Positions 24,501 to 36,689 are shown, counted from the first letter of the stretch. The stretch is 64,000 nucleotides of DNA from Puffinus mauretanicus (GCA_023333565.1 JAJKFH010003908.1:558001-622000), one strand, 5' to 3'. Notes: generated by a model from the letters alone, not told the origin. Program-made: numbers and translations.

Positions 24501-26634
24501 TTGGTGGGCTCTGTCAGCAACTCCAATGACCAGGCAGAGAAAAGAGGAGCTAGATGGGTCTGCTGCCTTCTTGTTGCTCTGCTCTCACAGAGCTGTCCAG
24601 AAGGAATTCGAGTCTTTCCTCGCTTGTCAGGACTGGGAAGGACTCTTAGGTAGTCTGCATGATGATCCAAACGGGAAACGTTGCCTGTTCACCTTTCTTC
24701 CTTGCTTTCTCCCTGGTAGTCTGCCCTGACAGAGGCACACAGCGATCAGGCTGAGGGAAGCCAAAGGCTGTGCAAATACTGTTGCACAACCCCCTGCTGT
24801 GTTGTGCTGCCTTCACAGCTGCAGAGCCTAGGCCAGCCAAGCACTCCTACGGCTCCCATACGCTACAGCTGGCTGGCGAGTGCCAAAGTCACCCTGTTTC
24901 TCACAGGGCTTCGCCCTTAGCACGTGCACTGTGTGGCTGCGTGAAGCATGGCTCTGGATAAGGACAGCAGAATATGTGCTGCATTGCTGAAAACAGGGGC
25001 AGTGTCTTTGGCCCACAGAGCCACCCGCTCCTCGGAAGGGCCAGCGGTACGGTGGGTGCCGCGGTTGTCCTCCGTTTCCCCGCTTCTCATCCCGACCGAG
25101 TTACTTGCACGCGTGCATCGTCACCCAAAGGCTGCACCCACCGGCTGCGGCTCTGCCTCCCCGCTGCTCCTTCTCCCAGCTCCTCCGTCAGCCTCTACCC
25201 GGAGGACCTGTCTCTTCCCAGGGCAGGTCTGACATGTCTGACTGACCTGACGGCAGGACCCTTTTGCAGCTTTCTGAAAAGGCTCCCACTGAATGATGTA
25301 TACGGCCACGTGGCGAGCGAGAACCACAGCCACCGAACATGATGGATGCAAACCCCAGCCTCGCACCACGCACCCGCCGTCGCTCCCATTCACGCTGCAA
25401 GCTTCCTTAAGAACAGACCCTTGGTCCCACAGTTGAACTACTGGAAGTCTAAGTACAGGCTGGAAGAGTGAGATTATTGAGAAAATTAGCCCACAAGAAA
25501 ATTTAGATCTATGACTAAATTAATCCTCAGATTAACGCTATCAAAGCAAATGGTGTTTATAGAAAGTCTTGTTTTCTTTATATTCATGCGAGAGAAAATC
25601 AAAAGAATACTACAGGCAAATTTCATCTAGCAGAACTGGAAAAGAGAGCATGGGGACAAAGCTATAATTACTGGTATTTCCTATCTGTTGAAACCTGTGG
25701 GTGGAAAGAGAGGCAGTGAATAGAGTATATTCAATGGCATTAAAATCGGTTTCTTTTTCTGGACTTTAGCTCAACGCTGCAAATTAGCGGGGACAAAATA
25801 AGCCTCCGAGTGAACAGGCAAAGAAGCCAACTTCTTCGTGTTGCTCTTTGCTGTTAGAAAAAAAAAAGCATTTTTTTCCCTCAAGAATTCAAATTCCTAG
25901 CAACCCAAGCTACAGCTGCACGCTGACAAGAAGAGAACGTACGGCAGATCTCAAGTGGTTCAGTGTGCATGTGTCCACACACACGCTATTATCCTGGTTT
26001 CCTTTCTAAACAGGTTATTTTAATGAAGAGAGGACAGGCGTGCCGTTTAATTAACTCCTGCTTTCAAAAAAGACATTCTGACCCAGATTCATCACGCTCC
26101 AACTTGGGCACCCGCAGAGGTACCTGATTTCAGAGCATCCTGTGTACTGCCAGTGGAAGGGATAAGACCTTCCCGATCATGATTCGGACCATCAGAGATC
26201 AGAACTGCCATTGCTAGGCGCCCATCTCTTTCTGCAAACTATTGCAGGTCCTTAGGATAACTGTGCTCCTAAGTCAGCCATTTCACAGAACTAGGAAGGA
26301 TGATTCCAGACCTTAACAAATCTCTGCTTATCACTGTCATCCCACATCCAAAATTCTCTTTTAAGCAATAGCTATTATTTGACTGAATGCCTATAGAAAA
26401 ATAGGCACAATTAAAACATGTTTTTCTTACAGTGAAAAAAATGTATCTTGCAGTTTGAGATCATTGTGTAGGCCTGAATTATTCTGAAGAAGTCCTGTGT
26501 CATAAAATGTTTACTTAGTTCCCGATTTATTTTCACAACAGTTAATAAATGGAGTAGTTTGAGGCTGCATTTTCTGTAAAGGTTTAAAAGTATAAGTGAA
26601 AATGGCTGAGAGGTAGCTAAGATAAAAAGTGGTG

Positions 26635-26680
26635 GATTATTATTATTAATAATAATAGTAATAATAATAATAATAATAAT
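26635..26680. repeat. ATT/AAT trinucleotide repeat
   Basis: An interrupted trinucleotide tract: ATT units followed by AAT units with one AGT interruption. Confidence 0.9.
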
Positions 26681-28365
26681 GTTGGTTTTGTTGTTGGAGT
26701 AATGTAGGTTGCTCTGTAAACAAGAAATTTGATTTGAAGCGTCTACCATTGAGTATCTGTCAGTCCCATTATTCTCCAAACCCACCTAAAATACTGCAAG
26801 CTATAGTAGGAAATCCTACTTAGAAGAAAATAATAGTTTTAACTATCAGGTTTTTAATGGCTTTAATACAGCCTGTTCTCACACAATATTGGTTTGTATT
26901 AGATCACTGTTTAAGGTGGATTTTTGTCTTAATTGTTCTAGAATGTGATTTAGTATTTAATTAATACTGCTTCAGTCACGCTAGATAGTCACTGGAGCAA
27001 CACATTTCCTAAACATTTTTCTAAATGGGCTATATTTTCACTTTAGTTATTAGAGTCCTCTATTTAATGATTATCAAGCCTTAAACGAAACCAGAAAACA
27101 ATAAACGGCTTGCTCTCCTCTGCACTGCTCTCCCTATGCATGCACAGCCACACATGCCGCTATCCTTCCTACCCTGTTCTTGGTTAGCCTCGCTCGCTGT
27201 CAAATCCGAGACCCGCCTGTGATCCCGTATCGATTGCAGCAGGGCATTAAAAGGGTGCGCAGGGCTTACAGAGACGCCCTACCCAGCGCTGGGGCCAGGC
27301 CTTCCATTCTGAATTCTTCAGGGAAGGGATCGCATCTTTGTATTTGTTTTTTTCAAGAACATGTTCAAAGTACTGTCAGAATTGCAAATAAGATTTTTTT
27401 TTTTTTTTCTGCTGAACTTTGGCATGTCTTGATGCACAGTGTTTTATCTTCAAAATCCTACCTCGGCAACACATGTGTGGATTAAAGCATCCAAAGGAAC
27501 AAGTCAGGTTTGGCCCTATTTAAAATATGTGTCTTCTGTTTAAGATGTAACTACGATTCATAGTTAATTATTTTAAACTTGTCACCATGGTACCAACACA
27601 AAATCCCTAGAAATACAAAGTGACTTCTGAAACCTGCCCTGGCTCTCAGATCGCCACCGCTGAGGCACACTGGCTAGTTCTGCAGCCGCTCGGGCAAGTT
27701 CCCCATATGCATATCTGCTCCCCAGAGCAGATTTGGGCAACGTTATCGCGCCAGCCACTTGTTTTTTCAGCTTTCGTCCCAGTGCTGGCTCTAAGCACAG
27801 GCCCAGTCTATCTTTAGCACCGGAGACCTGATGGAGAGGTGCAGCAGCACAACCTCCACGCACCCCCAAGTCAGGAGAACTTCCCTCCACCCCCGCCAAC
27901 GCCTGTTGCTGTTTCCTGACAAAGAGAACGCTTCTGGCTTTGCCCTCCGTCCGCAGGCGGTTTCGCGCCGGCCCCGTGGCACAGCCCCGGCGCTGGCGGG
28001 TGATGCTGGAGGTGGGGAGCAGAGCTGTCCCCCAGGCGCGGTGTCCGCCAGCCCCCCCGGCTGGCACGCACGGCCTCGCCGCTCTTGGCCCTCGATGTTT
28101 GCCAGCTAGAGAGGCTGAAACAGGCAGGCCACACACTGGGCTTCTCTTTTCTCTCTCTTTCTGCCTCCTCTTTGGAGCGCTCGGCACCCACCGCATTTCT
28201 TTAACTGCATTTGCCCCGTCTCGGTTAGTTTGTCTCCTAAAACTCGTCCAGGATTCCTGTGGGAGCTAATGTTTCTTGCCGAACGGATGTCTTTTCGAAG
28301 AAAAAGACAAGCCAACTATGATTTCCAGAGGTCCTCTCAGGAAGTCTGTATTCTCTCTTTTCCAG

Positions 28366-28461
28366 GGAGCGTTTACTTTCCACGGGAGCATGATCGACAT
28401 GCCATTACTGAAGCAGGCACAGAACATTGTTACGCTTGCCACAGCCATCAAGAAAAAATGA
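28366..28461 (+). CDS. CLYBL: CLYBL terminal exon with catalytic Asp and stop
   Basis: Terminal coding exon, phase 0, encoding GAFTFHGSMIDMPLLKQAQN, then IVTLATAIKKK and TGA at 28,459-28,461. The human C-terminus is GAFTFQGSMIDMPLLKQAQN, TVTLATSIKEK. The Asp of SMIDMP (28,396-28,398) falls at residue 320 when counted from a 340-residue C-terminus. To my recollection Asp320 of the human enzyme is essential for lyase activity. It sits at the end of the barrel and reaches into the neighbouring active site. The acceptor is a good pyrimidine tract plus CCAG at 28,362-28,365. All six exons join in one frame, giving about 257 residues in the window, with no frameshift or stop. Confidence 0.97.
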   Translation, partial: GAFTFHGSMIDMPLLKQAQNIVTLATAIKKK

Positions 28462-28565
28462 GCTGGTAAATGAAGCTCTCCCCATGGGGCCCCAGTAGCT
28501 GTTTTAAAAGATGACTATAATACTTGGGGGGGGGGGGAGAAATTAAAGACGTCAAGCTTAAGCAG
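28462..28565 (+). other. CLYBL: CLYBL 3'UTR (probable extent)
   Basis: Non-coding sequence after the CLYBL stop, ended here shortly after the ATTAAA at 28,542-28,547. It includes an uninterrupted run of 12 G at 28,526-28,537. A longer form using AATAAA at 29,104-29,109 cannot be excluded. Confidence 0.55.
28542..28547 (+). terminator. CLYBL: Candidate polyadenylation signal ATTAAA (CLYBL)
   Basis: This is the first polyadenylation-signal variant after the CLYBL stop, 81 nt downstream. T-rich sequence follows at 28,570-28,605. An alternative AATAAA lies at 29,104-29,109. Confidence 0.5.
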
Positions 28566-28589
28566 AAATTCATTTCCATTTTGCAGATC

Positions 28590-29480
28590 TGTCATAATTT
28601 GCTTGCCAGCATTGCTAATTACTAAAACTATTCCCAACTCAAACCACTGCTTGCTCCTACACGGCCCGTGTACTACTCATAGCCTGCAACTAAGTTACAT
28701 CACCAACTGTGTGACATCACGATAATTACTACGAATGCGGGATTATGACTTCACTAAAGGTGAAAGGCAAAACGTAAACTGTGAGCTCTGTTAAAAGAGC
28801 AGATGAAAACCGGGTCAATCGCTTCGATTTGTATCTATGCGTCTTCCCGCACCAGTGCAGAATGCCCGTCAGAAAGGGCAAAGCCTCGAATAATTACGCA
28901 CCAGTTGAAGTAATTGCGATGAAAATCATTACCCTGCGCAGGCTTCGTATTCCCCCCCGCCCCGTCCTTCTGTAAATGTGCAACAGCCATTAAAAATATT
29001 GCTCTGTCAATGCGGGACTGTTGACTTTCTTCTCTTTTTTGAAGCGGTGGCTATTCAGAGCGTTTCCTCCTGGAAGCGTCCAGCCCGGGAAGGGTTGGAC
29101 GGCAATAAACTTGTAGTTTTCGGAGACACAATGCAGCAGAACTTGTGCATATGGTCTCGAGTCAGATTTACATCACATTAGGGATACGGCTACAGGTCAT
29201 GTGGGCCGTGTGGTTAACGGGCTTAGTAAAGCTGTTTTGAAGAGGTTAACCCAGCTTGTAGTAAGGGTAAATAAACATAACAACCAGGCATTGTCCTCTA
29301 TTCAGCATGTACTCTTATATGGAGGGCTAAAGGGTATTGAAGCTGCAGAGGATCAACTTGTGGTTGCCAGAGGACTCCAATGAAGTTTGAAACACCAACA
29401 ATCAGAGATTTTGTTTCTGTTCCTCATTAAATCATGAGCTTTTGTGCTCAGACTATGAACGACTGTTCTTTAAGAAATTA
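28590..29480. promoter_or_regulatory. Candidate conserved non-coding block 3' of CLYBL
   Basis: A non-coding stretch dense in homeodomain-type cores: CTAATTAC at 28,614, ATAATTAC at 28,721 and 28,890, and GTAATTGCGATG at 28,910 followed by ATCATTAC. TGACATCA at 28,712 is a CRE/TGIF-like site and ACAATG at 29,129 is SOX-like. Motif density resembles developmental enhancers, and the nearest developmental gene is ZIC5. Motifs this short are common, so the call rests on clustering and on the lack of decay by repeats. Confidence 0.4.
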
Positions 29481-29754
29481 ACAGAATGGGAAGTTTTAAA
29501 CTATGCACCAACCTTTTCATGACCTACACAGCAGCAATGCTGCTGCACTTAGACAAACACCGCGGGGAAGGCTGTTCTGTTTATTTAAATTTGTAAATAG
29601 AAAACAGTTGTTTTTTAGTTTCATTTTTCACCGCCTCCATGGCCATTTTACGTATGGAGTCACAGCGGCTTATTCCTCCCATCTGCTCGCTTAGTATGCT
29701 TCCCCTCCGTCGCCGAGCAGCGATTTTAAACATTTTGGGTTATTTTTGGTTTAA

Positions 29755-30150
29755 TTAAGGCGAGAGGAAGGCGGGGTGGGGGAACCACCACCGACAAACC
29801 CGCGTGGAAGCAGCGGGGCAAGGGAGCGCGGGGGCTGCGGGAGCGCCTCGCCGCGGCCCCCCCGGGAACGGCGGCGACACGGCGGGGCTCGGCCAGGGGA
29901 GGAGCGGGACGGGGGGCGGCCCCTCCCCGGGAACGGCGGGGACACGGCGGGGCTCGGCCCGGGGAGCGGCGGAGGAGCGGAACGGGGGCCAGCCCCCCCG
30001 GCAACGCTCCGGAGCGGCACCGCGGGCACGGACCGGCGGCCGAGCCCCCCCGCGCCCCCTCCGCGGAGTTTGGGGATGAGCAGCGCGGGCCGACACTCCC
30101 CCCACGCCGTCCACCCGTGTCCCGTCCGAGGGCGCTGTGCCGGGTGATGC
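29755..30150. other. CpG island with ~65-bp tandem duplication
   Basis: Very CpG-dense sequence. A unit starting CCCGGGAACGGCGG at 29,861 recurs at 29,926, and a degraded partial third copy begins near 29,995. No gene with a recognisable protein starts here. Long open frames on both strands are arginine/proline/glycine-rich products of the repeat and are not credible. It may be an orphan CpG island. Confidence 0.75.
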
Positions 30151-30159
30151 CTTACAGCG

Positions 30160-31160
30160 CGGGGACCTCCGGGCTAATCTGATTAATTAAAGACTACCTG
30201 TTTATATTGCAGCCACCCCACCCCACCCCCCACACACACACACGCGATTCAGGGCACCCTCCGTTATTAATTCTTGGATGACTAAATTATGGGTAACACT
30301 ATTAAAACATTATCAGACCTAATGAGAAACAATTACTTAGAAGATGAGCGGGGACAAGCCGGAGCTGGGCACATGTGTAGTTATCCCCGCAGATTACCTT
30401 AATAAATCATCAGGTGCAAGGCAAGGCGGCGGAGAGGCCTGGCGTAGGGAACGGAAAATGAGATTTATGAGATATAGGGCTTTTTTTTTTTTTTTTTTTT
30501 GGCTTTTTTGCATAATTTTTTCATTAATCTCAATAGGACCCGTGTGGCGTAGATTGTTTTATTCCCTTAATACCGCGCCGAGGGGGGTGGAGAGGGGAGA
30601 AGGGGAGAAGAGGGTTTCAAAAAATAACGTCTTCATTGTTTTACTGAAGTCTTAATGACAACGTGTGAGAAGCTGGCGGGAGATGCGCGGCCGCGGAGGG
30701 AGGAGTAATGAGGGGGAGTAATAAGAAGCTCTCCTGAGGTGTTTGCGCGCAACCTCTTGCTCCCGCAGCTGCCTGCTTAAGTAACTTCATTCCGTGACCC
30801 GTACGCGGAGAAATCAAATATGCAAATCTTTGCCTTTCCTTCCGACGTTGGATATATTCAGATTTCTCCTTAAATTTCCCTGACGCACGCTCTCAGCGGA
30901 AAATCCTGCTTCCATTTAACAGTCTTCCCCATTTTCGCTTTATAAGAAATAAAATCCGATTTATTTGGTTTTCGTTTACTTTAGGAAGCTTTCAGTGTTT
31001 TTCCGGCTTTATTCTTCTCCTCTTTCTTTCTTTTTCTTTCTCTTTTTTTCTTTCCCGCCTGGTGCTAGGCAAGCAATTGATGAAACAAAACAGATTATAA
31101 GATTAGCAGCAGGATTTTGTGCATATTAATGATAGGGAAGGGCACCGAATGGGTTTGTAA
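30160..31160. promoter_or_regulatory. Candidate enhancer block with octamer and homeodomain cores
   Basis: This follows the CpG island directly. It contains TCTGATTAATTAAAG at 30,177, TTATTAATTCTTGG at 30,264, ACAATTACTTAG at 30,329, a perfect octamer ATGCAAAT at 30,820-30,827 and GCATATTAATGAT near 31,121. The arrangement of POU and homeodomain sites beside a CpG island resembles a neural developmental enhancer. Target and activity are inferred only. Confidence 0.4.
30481..30500. repeat. Poly-T tract (20 nt)
   Basis: Twenty consecutive T on the + strand. No SINE or LINE body is recognisable beside it, so it is not called as a retroposon tail. Confidence 0.95.
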
Positions 31161-32330
31161 TTGCAGATCTTCCGCTTGGGATTGGGAACTGTAGCCCTGC
31201 TACAGCAAAGACCCCCCTGTGAGGTTTTCACATTGGAACTTAGGGGAAAAGTGAAAAAGTAATTACCAGAGCACAACATTGAAATGTTAAAGCACTTATT
31301 CTTTCTTTCAGCGTTCTGTTTTAAAGGGGGAAAACGGGCAAAATGGAAAATAAATTACTTTCAAATAAGTAGGTTAGCACCTGAATGCTGGTGCGCATTT
31401 TCCCTTCTTTTTTTTTCTCGTTTTTTTTTTCCCCCCCAAATTCTAGCAATTATTTAGCAGCGCATTTGCTTCTGAACCTACCATCCAAACAGCAGAAACG
31501 GGGGAAGGGGGGGCAGGGGGATCTCGGGAACACAGGGGCACTCCGCCTGTGAGGTTTGAAGCAAATATCGCCAGGAAAGCTGTTCAAAGCTGCAGTTTGA
31601 AATTTAGAGGGATTTTTTTGTTTGGGGGGGGGGGGTGTTTCTTTTTCTTTTGGTTTTGTTTTGAAATCGGGGCTTAAAAGGCAAAGATTGTTTTGGTTTC
31701 CTCTTCGACATAAGCATCAAACGGTATTTTAGCAAGGGATGCATTTCACAACCACAAATCCCTTCCAGGGACGGCATGTTCCCTGCAATATCGAGAAGTA
31801 ACCTGACACTGAATTTTAACTCTTACTGAGGGTCCCTCCTTTTTTCTTGGGCTGCTTCAGTCCTCCTCCTCTGAGCTCACTCTTCCTAAAAATCTGGATT
31901 TTTGCGTTTAAAACACGGTGCTCCTTTACTGACTCTTCTAATCATTCTCTCCTGTGATTAACAGCAAAAGATGGCTTAGGTTTAATGGCACCTACTCGCG
32001 CGTATTGTTTTAATTCTGCTTTCAACGGAAAATAAATGTATCTGGTGGAAATTAGGCTTTGAAAACTTTTTTTTTACGAGCCAATAAAACGGAGTATCTG
32101 CTCCTCAGGCAGTAATTCCTGTTTTCGAATGGAGGGGGGGAGCAAAAAAAAAAAAAAAAAAAAAAAAGCAAACCCAACTTTGACCGCATTTCGTCCATCC
32201 CATGGCTCCCGCCTTCTCCCACCTTCGCCCCCCTCAGGTTCAGCGCATGGCAAAGCTCCGAGGCAGGGCTATTTTTTAACTACTATTTTAGAGATGAAAA
32301 TTGGGGAGGGGGGAAATAAAAGCCCGTGAG
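31160..32330. other. AT-rich intergenic stretch with homopolymers
   Basis: AT-rich non-coding sequence with a G run near 31,625-31,635, a C run near 31,430, and an A run of 24 at 32,144-32,167. It contains CCAATAAAA at 32,081. No gene or transposon was recognised. Confidence 0.7.
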
Positions 32331-32339
32331 GGCAGCATA

Positions 32340-32677
32340 TTATTTTCTATTTCTCCCGGTGCCCCGGGGCTTGGGAGCCGCGCAGCCCCGGGGAGCCGGA
32401 GCGGAGGGGAGCCCCGGGGCGGGCAGGGCTGCGGGCAGTTTTGGGGTGCTAGTATTTGCACGAGCCGCCGCGCTGACGGGAGGGGGGGGTCCCCCTACCC
32501 GGAGTGGAGAAGCTGCCAGCGGCGTCCGGGGCGGCAGGAGGGGACCCCCGCAGCGCCCACACCGCCGCGGGGCCGCCGGGCTGCAGCCGCGGGGACCGGG
32601 TGGGTGGGTGGATGGATGGAGGGGACCGGGACAGCCCCGTGCCTTCCTGGGCTGCTGCCTGGAGCCCCGGACACTGC
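32340..32677. other. CpG-rich island
   Basis: GC-dense sequence with frequent CpG (GCCGCGCAGCCCCGG, GAGCCGCCGCGCTGACGG). It is open in several frames on both strands with repetitive G/A/R/P-rich translations and no recognisable domain, so it is not called coding. It ends in a pure purine tract. Confidence 0.6.
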
Positions 32678-32756
32678 AGAGAAAGGGAAGGGGGGAAGGG
32701 GAAGGAGGAAGGGAGAAGGGGGAAGGAGGAAGGGAGAGGGGGGAAGGAGGAAGAGG
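32678..32756 (+). repeat. 79-nt homopurine tract, ~21-bp units
   Basis: Every base of the + strand from 32,678 to 32,756 is A or G. Inside it a unit GGGGGAAGGAGGAAGGGAGA recurs about three times, at 32,698, 32,718 and 32,739. Such tracts can form triplex (H-DNA) or G-quadruplex structures. Confidence 0.9.
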
Positions 32757-32829
32757 CACCTTAATCGCACCCCTTACACCGCCACCAGAACGGTCTCCTC
32801 CGGCCGCCCTCGCGCCCACAGCACCCCTT

Positions 32830-35800
32830 CAGCCGGCACCAGGGCGCCTGTGGAAAGGCCAGCGGCAGAGTGGTACACACACACCAGCCCGGCACCAGGG
32901 GTGCCTGCAAGGGCCAGTGAAGAAATTAGAGCCCTCCATTTCCATCACATTGCCTTCCTTCCTCCTCACAGTTCCCACTGGGTCTCCTTGAACGGGATGC
33001 AGAGCGGAAATGTCCTGCCATGTGCCCATACAGCAAGCAGGGGAGAGGTCAGATATCCTCACTATGTTTGTGGTTATTGCTTCCAAAATTAAGTCTGAAG
33101 CTCCCAAATCTGTGATAGCAAAGCCAATACCGTAAGGTGCTGGTCAGAATGATGTCTTTAGAAATGCAAAAGGCCCGATTCCTAAAGCTGTTGTGGGTGC
33201 CCGCTGCCTGCTGGCATCATTTGAAGCTGATCATCCTGGCGAGAATGAGGAGTGCTAAATGCCTATGGTATCTTCTTGGGCCTCTGTAATTTAAACCGTG
33301 GCTCCACGTAGCTTTGGGTCTTATGCTTGTAATTTTATTCCTATTTCTGCTAGCGCTGCTAATGTTATTAAAGTTGTGATATCAAGCACACGCATCAGTT
33401 AGGAATTTTCCAAAGTGAAGCTTGCTGAAGATAAAAACCTTGTCCCTGTGTGAGAATCCCTGCAATAGCCTAGAATTTATGGGAGACACGTTCATGCTGC
33501 TGGGAAGACCTGGTCTAGGCTTCCTGATACCTGACTTCATTCCTGGCTTGCTTTCGCAGTAGTCCCTAATATATAGCAGTGTTTGTGCAGATCTGGTACA
33601 CTATGGGATGCCACTGAAAATGCTTCATGTTAACTCTGCATGTCCTGTCCTATGTAAAAATGTAGCTCAGATACAGTCGGTAGTGCATGTATTGCTGCAA
33701 GTCTGACCATCACTGACAACCCTGCCTCCAGTTTTGTCACCAAGAGGTCCGTGGTTGGATAATAAGGAATTAAATACTTGCAATTGAGGGGGTAACCAGT
33801 GGCAGAGGATGTGCAAGGGCTGTCTGGTTACATCGCTGGCATTGCTGTGTGAGAGCACAGGTGGCAGAACAAAAATCACTTCCACTCCCGTCAGTCATCA
33901 GCACTTGGGCATCAGTGAAGAGTTTGTGTTTTGCTTTAGAGTTTAAGAAGGTCCCACAAGTCAGTGGTACTTGGTCAGAGTGCAGGGAAGAGCCGTGGTC
34001 TCTGTTCTCTGCCCACAAGATGCCTCAGAAGGAGCTCGCCCTGCAGAGGCTGCCCATCCCTGCCTGCCTGCCCACCCCGCAGCGGTGCCGTGCCTCTACC
34101 TCAGCACTCCTGTAACGGCTGGGGTGCAAGTGAAAACCTACCTGCTCATTTGAAAGTGTTCAGGCACCTTCAGCTCCACCGCTCCATCATGATGCTCTAC
34201 TCAGAGACTGCTTAAAATATATGGTAGGTAGAGACATCTATTGCTTTCTTTGCAATCAATTTGGAAAAAAAAACAGTTCCTCCTGAAAGAAAAAGCCAGT
34301 CCTGTACTAAGAGCAAAATCTCTATTGGTGCAGTTCTAAGATTTTGCAAGGAGTTACAAAATCCAGAGGTGAACTGGATTAACTGACTTCACCATACAGA
34401 TTAACCGGTGTCTAATATTTTGTTGAATATTAAAGATATGCCAAATTTACAGAAAAAGGCATACAGTAAGTTCAGTAATAAATGTAAATATGTCTCTACA
34501 TTGTAGCTACAGTAGGCAATTCTTTCTTTAATGTTTAACTAGCATTTGTTAAAGTGGCTGTATGAAGGCGATGTGTACAGTGCACGTTTGCTGTCAAAGC
34601 CTGGGGAAATAAGTGTGTCTTTGTGCCTAGGTTTTCCTGAAGCACAGACGTTCTCGAGTATAGGCAGACGGAGAAAATTGGAAGGCTGTCCCATTTCACG
34701 TGGAGGGGAGATGTAAAGATCTGTGCTCAGTTCCTGGCCTTGCTCCCCCCTTACTGACATCGGTTTGTGTCAAGTTTACCAAAAAACCCTGCTGCTGTAA
34801 CACTCCATTTGAGAGGCGAGGGGGAAAGGATAATAAACTTTTTTTTTAATTGCTTCCCTGGCTATAAATTAGCATGCATTGGGCTAAATTTTTTTCCATG
34901 AACAAAAGCACAATTGACGGCGAGGCTTAGGGAAAGTAGGGAGGGAGCTCCGAGCCCCAAGGCTCCCCTGCGTGTCGAACCTGAGCAGGGGGAGGCCTTG
35001 TCTGTGCCCAGGAGTTGAAGGGCACTGAGAACTACAACAAAACAATAGGGATTTTTATGTTTCACTGACTGTTTTTGCAGCTGCATCTTCCCCCCTTCCT
35101 CCTTTCTCCCCACCCATTATTTCATGTGAGAACCAAGTATGAAAATAGAAGCCATGGCTTTCCCTCCTGCCACAGCCAGCGTGCAGAAAACCAGGCCAGA
35201 AATCACCAGAGATCTGAGGTTAGTTCTAAGTCAGTGTTACGGGCAAAAGCAGAAATTGTTTTGTGCTTCTACACCCTATTTTGTTTCTGTTATCACGAAC
35301 GCAAAGACAGGGCTGAAGCCCACCGACTGCATATTTCGGGTTCAACGTGATCGTCTTTGCATCCCCCAGGCTCCCAGGCATTTGAGGAGGAGCTGGCAGA
35401 ACCCACTGAGTTCTGCCTTTGCAGCTCCCCCTCCATGCACGTCTCCCATTAGGCCCTCGAATATCTGATAAACCATCTCTTCCCATGGTAAAAGCTCATA
35501 TAAGGTGATTTTTCTCCAGAGCTGTCTGTAGAAGCCCTTATGCTACTTCTCCTCTGGTGCATCCAGTTACCGACCTGAACAAAGAGCCGACTACAAGTAA
35601 GAAGTAGGCGGGCATGAGCCACAAGTTAGAGAGCAAATATTAACAGAGGGGTGGCCTAAGGGGTGGGGAAATACTGGTGGAGAGTGGCGGAGACCTGGCT
35701 GAGGGATGGGGATGGAGAGGACAGATGCATGCCTGTCCTCTCATACTCTGCAGGGGAGTCATCCCTTGTTCTCCATGTCCGTAGGCAGAAGGATAGGCAG

Positions 35801-35940
35801 AAATCGGTTTAATTTGCAGCAAAGAGAAGTGTGAATATCTTCACGATTTGTAAAACAAAAAAGACATCTGATGGAAGACTAGTTGCACAATGAGATAAGT
35901 CACTAAAGGAAAGCGATGAGGTTTCCTTAGAGCAGGCTAC
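32830..35940. other. Intergenic, no recognisable feature
   Basis: About 3.1 kb of mixed-composition sequence without coding exons, RNA genes or repeats that I can name. Open frames are short. Confidence 0.7.
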
Positions 35941-35954
35941 GTAAGCATCCGCTG

Positions 35955-36018
35955 CAGGGCCTTCGGGAGGGGGGTGGACTAGGTGAACCCTGAGATCTTT
36001 TTTGATGCTATAAAATGT
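35955..36018 (+). mobile_element. CR1-like LINE 3' tail
   Basis: GGGAGG.GGTGGACTAGGTGA, CCCTGAGATCTTTT and GATGCTATAAAATG follow the order of the CR1 LINE 3' end that I remember as GGAGGTTGGACTAGATGA..TGAGGTCCCTTCCAACCC..ATTCTATGATTCTATG. Only the final ~60 nt is recognisable, as usual for 5'-truncated CR1 copies. CR1 is the dominant LINE of birds and other sauropsids. Confidence 0.6.
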
Positions 36019-36689
36019 AGGGAGATGCAACAAAAAAGGGGGGGAAAGAGGAACCTTAGAAAATTAACAACGGAAGAATAGGAAACTGACTTTCCTGTCC
36101 CTACATTTTGTCAAGCTGTGCTTGCACCTTAGTCTCCTGCCTAAACATCTGCACCAACGGACTGTTTCCCCCCTTGAAAAATACTTTTTTCTTTCTTCCC
36201 TTTGGTGAGGAAGGCCTACAACACTGCTGTTTAGAGAGATGAAGAAGTCTCTCTGTTTTCAGGTGGAGCTTTCCTGACTTCAATGTTCTTCTTATCTCGG
36301 GGCACCCTTGCCTCAGGGAGCAGTCTGTGGTGGGCTGGAAAACCCGGGGTTCGGTCTTCTGAACAGGCAGGTACGCTGCCTCGTCCACCATGCATTCACT
36401 TGCCGAGACGGTCTGGCTCCTGAGGTACTTTCCCTTACCATTTATAAGGAGCCAGGTGTGAAGGGCCCTCTCCCTTGAGTGTGTCAAACCTCCCCCCAAC
36501 CAGAAATCCCAGCCGACGCTGGAGCTGTGGCGGGGCAGTTGTGATTCCCAAGGTGTGTTTCCCAACAGGTACCGATTTCATTTCGTGTATCAGCGACGCA
36601 GCAATGAATCCAGAGCGCCAGCTCTTTCATGTTAAGGCACATTCCTCCTACTGCCGTTCAGGTTCTGACAATGTTTATACCCTTTAAAA

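Larger units (their letters stand above)
12880..28365 (+). other. CLYBL: CLYBL last intron (15.5 kb)
   Basis: The longest intron in view. It contains a decayed repeat at about 13,362-13,422, GC-rich patches at about 17,150-17,640, 18,290-18,560, 25,000-25,390 and 27,640-28,090, and an AAT microsatellite at 26,635-26,680. Other parts (13.5-17 kb, 19-25 kb, 25.5-27.5 kb) are ordinary AT-rich sequence without recognisable genes. Open frames up to ~200 codons in the GC-rich patches occur on both strands in overlapping frames and have low-complexity composition. They are not called as genes. Confidence 0.8.

Noticed and set aside
30481..30500. Poly-T run considered as an antisense retroposon tail
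   Set aside because: No SINE/LINE body or target-site duplication was seen next to it. The same applies to the A/T runs at 32,144, 56,899 and 61,998.
32301..33092. 263-codon open frame on the + strand
   Set aside because: It spans a CpG island and a purine tract, the translation is G/R/P-rich and repetitive, other frames are equally open, and no domain is recognisable.
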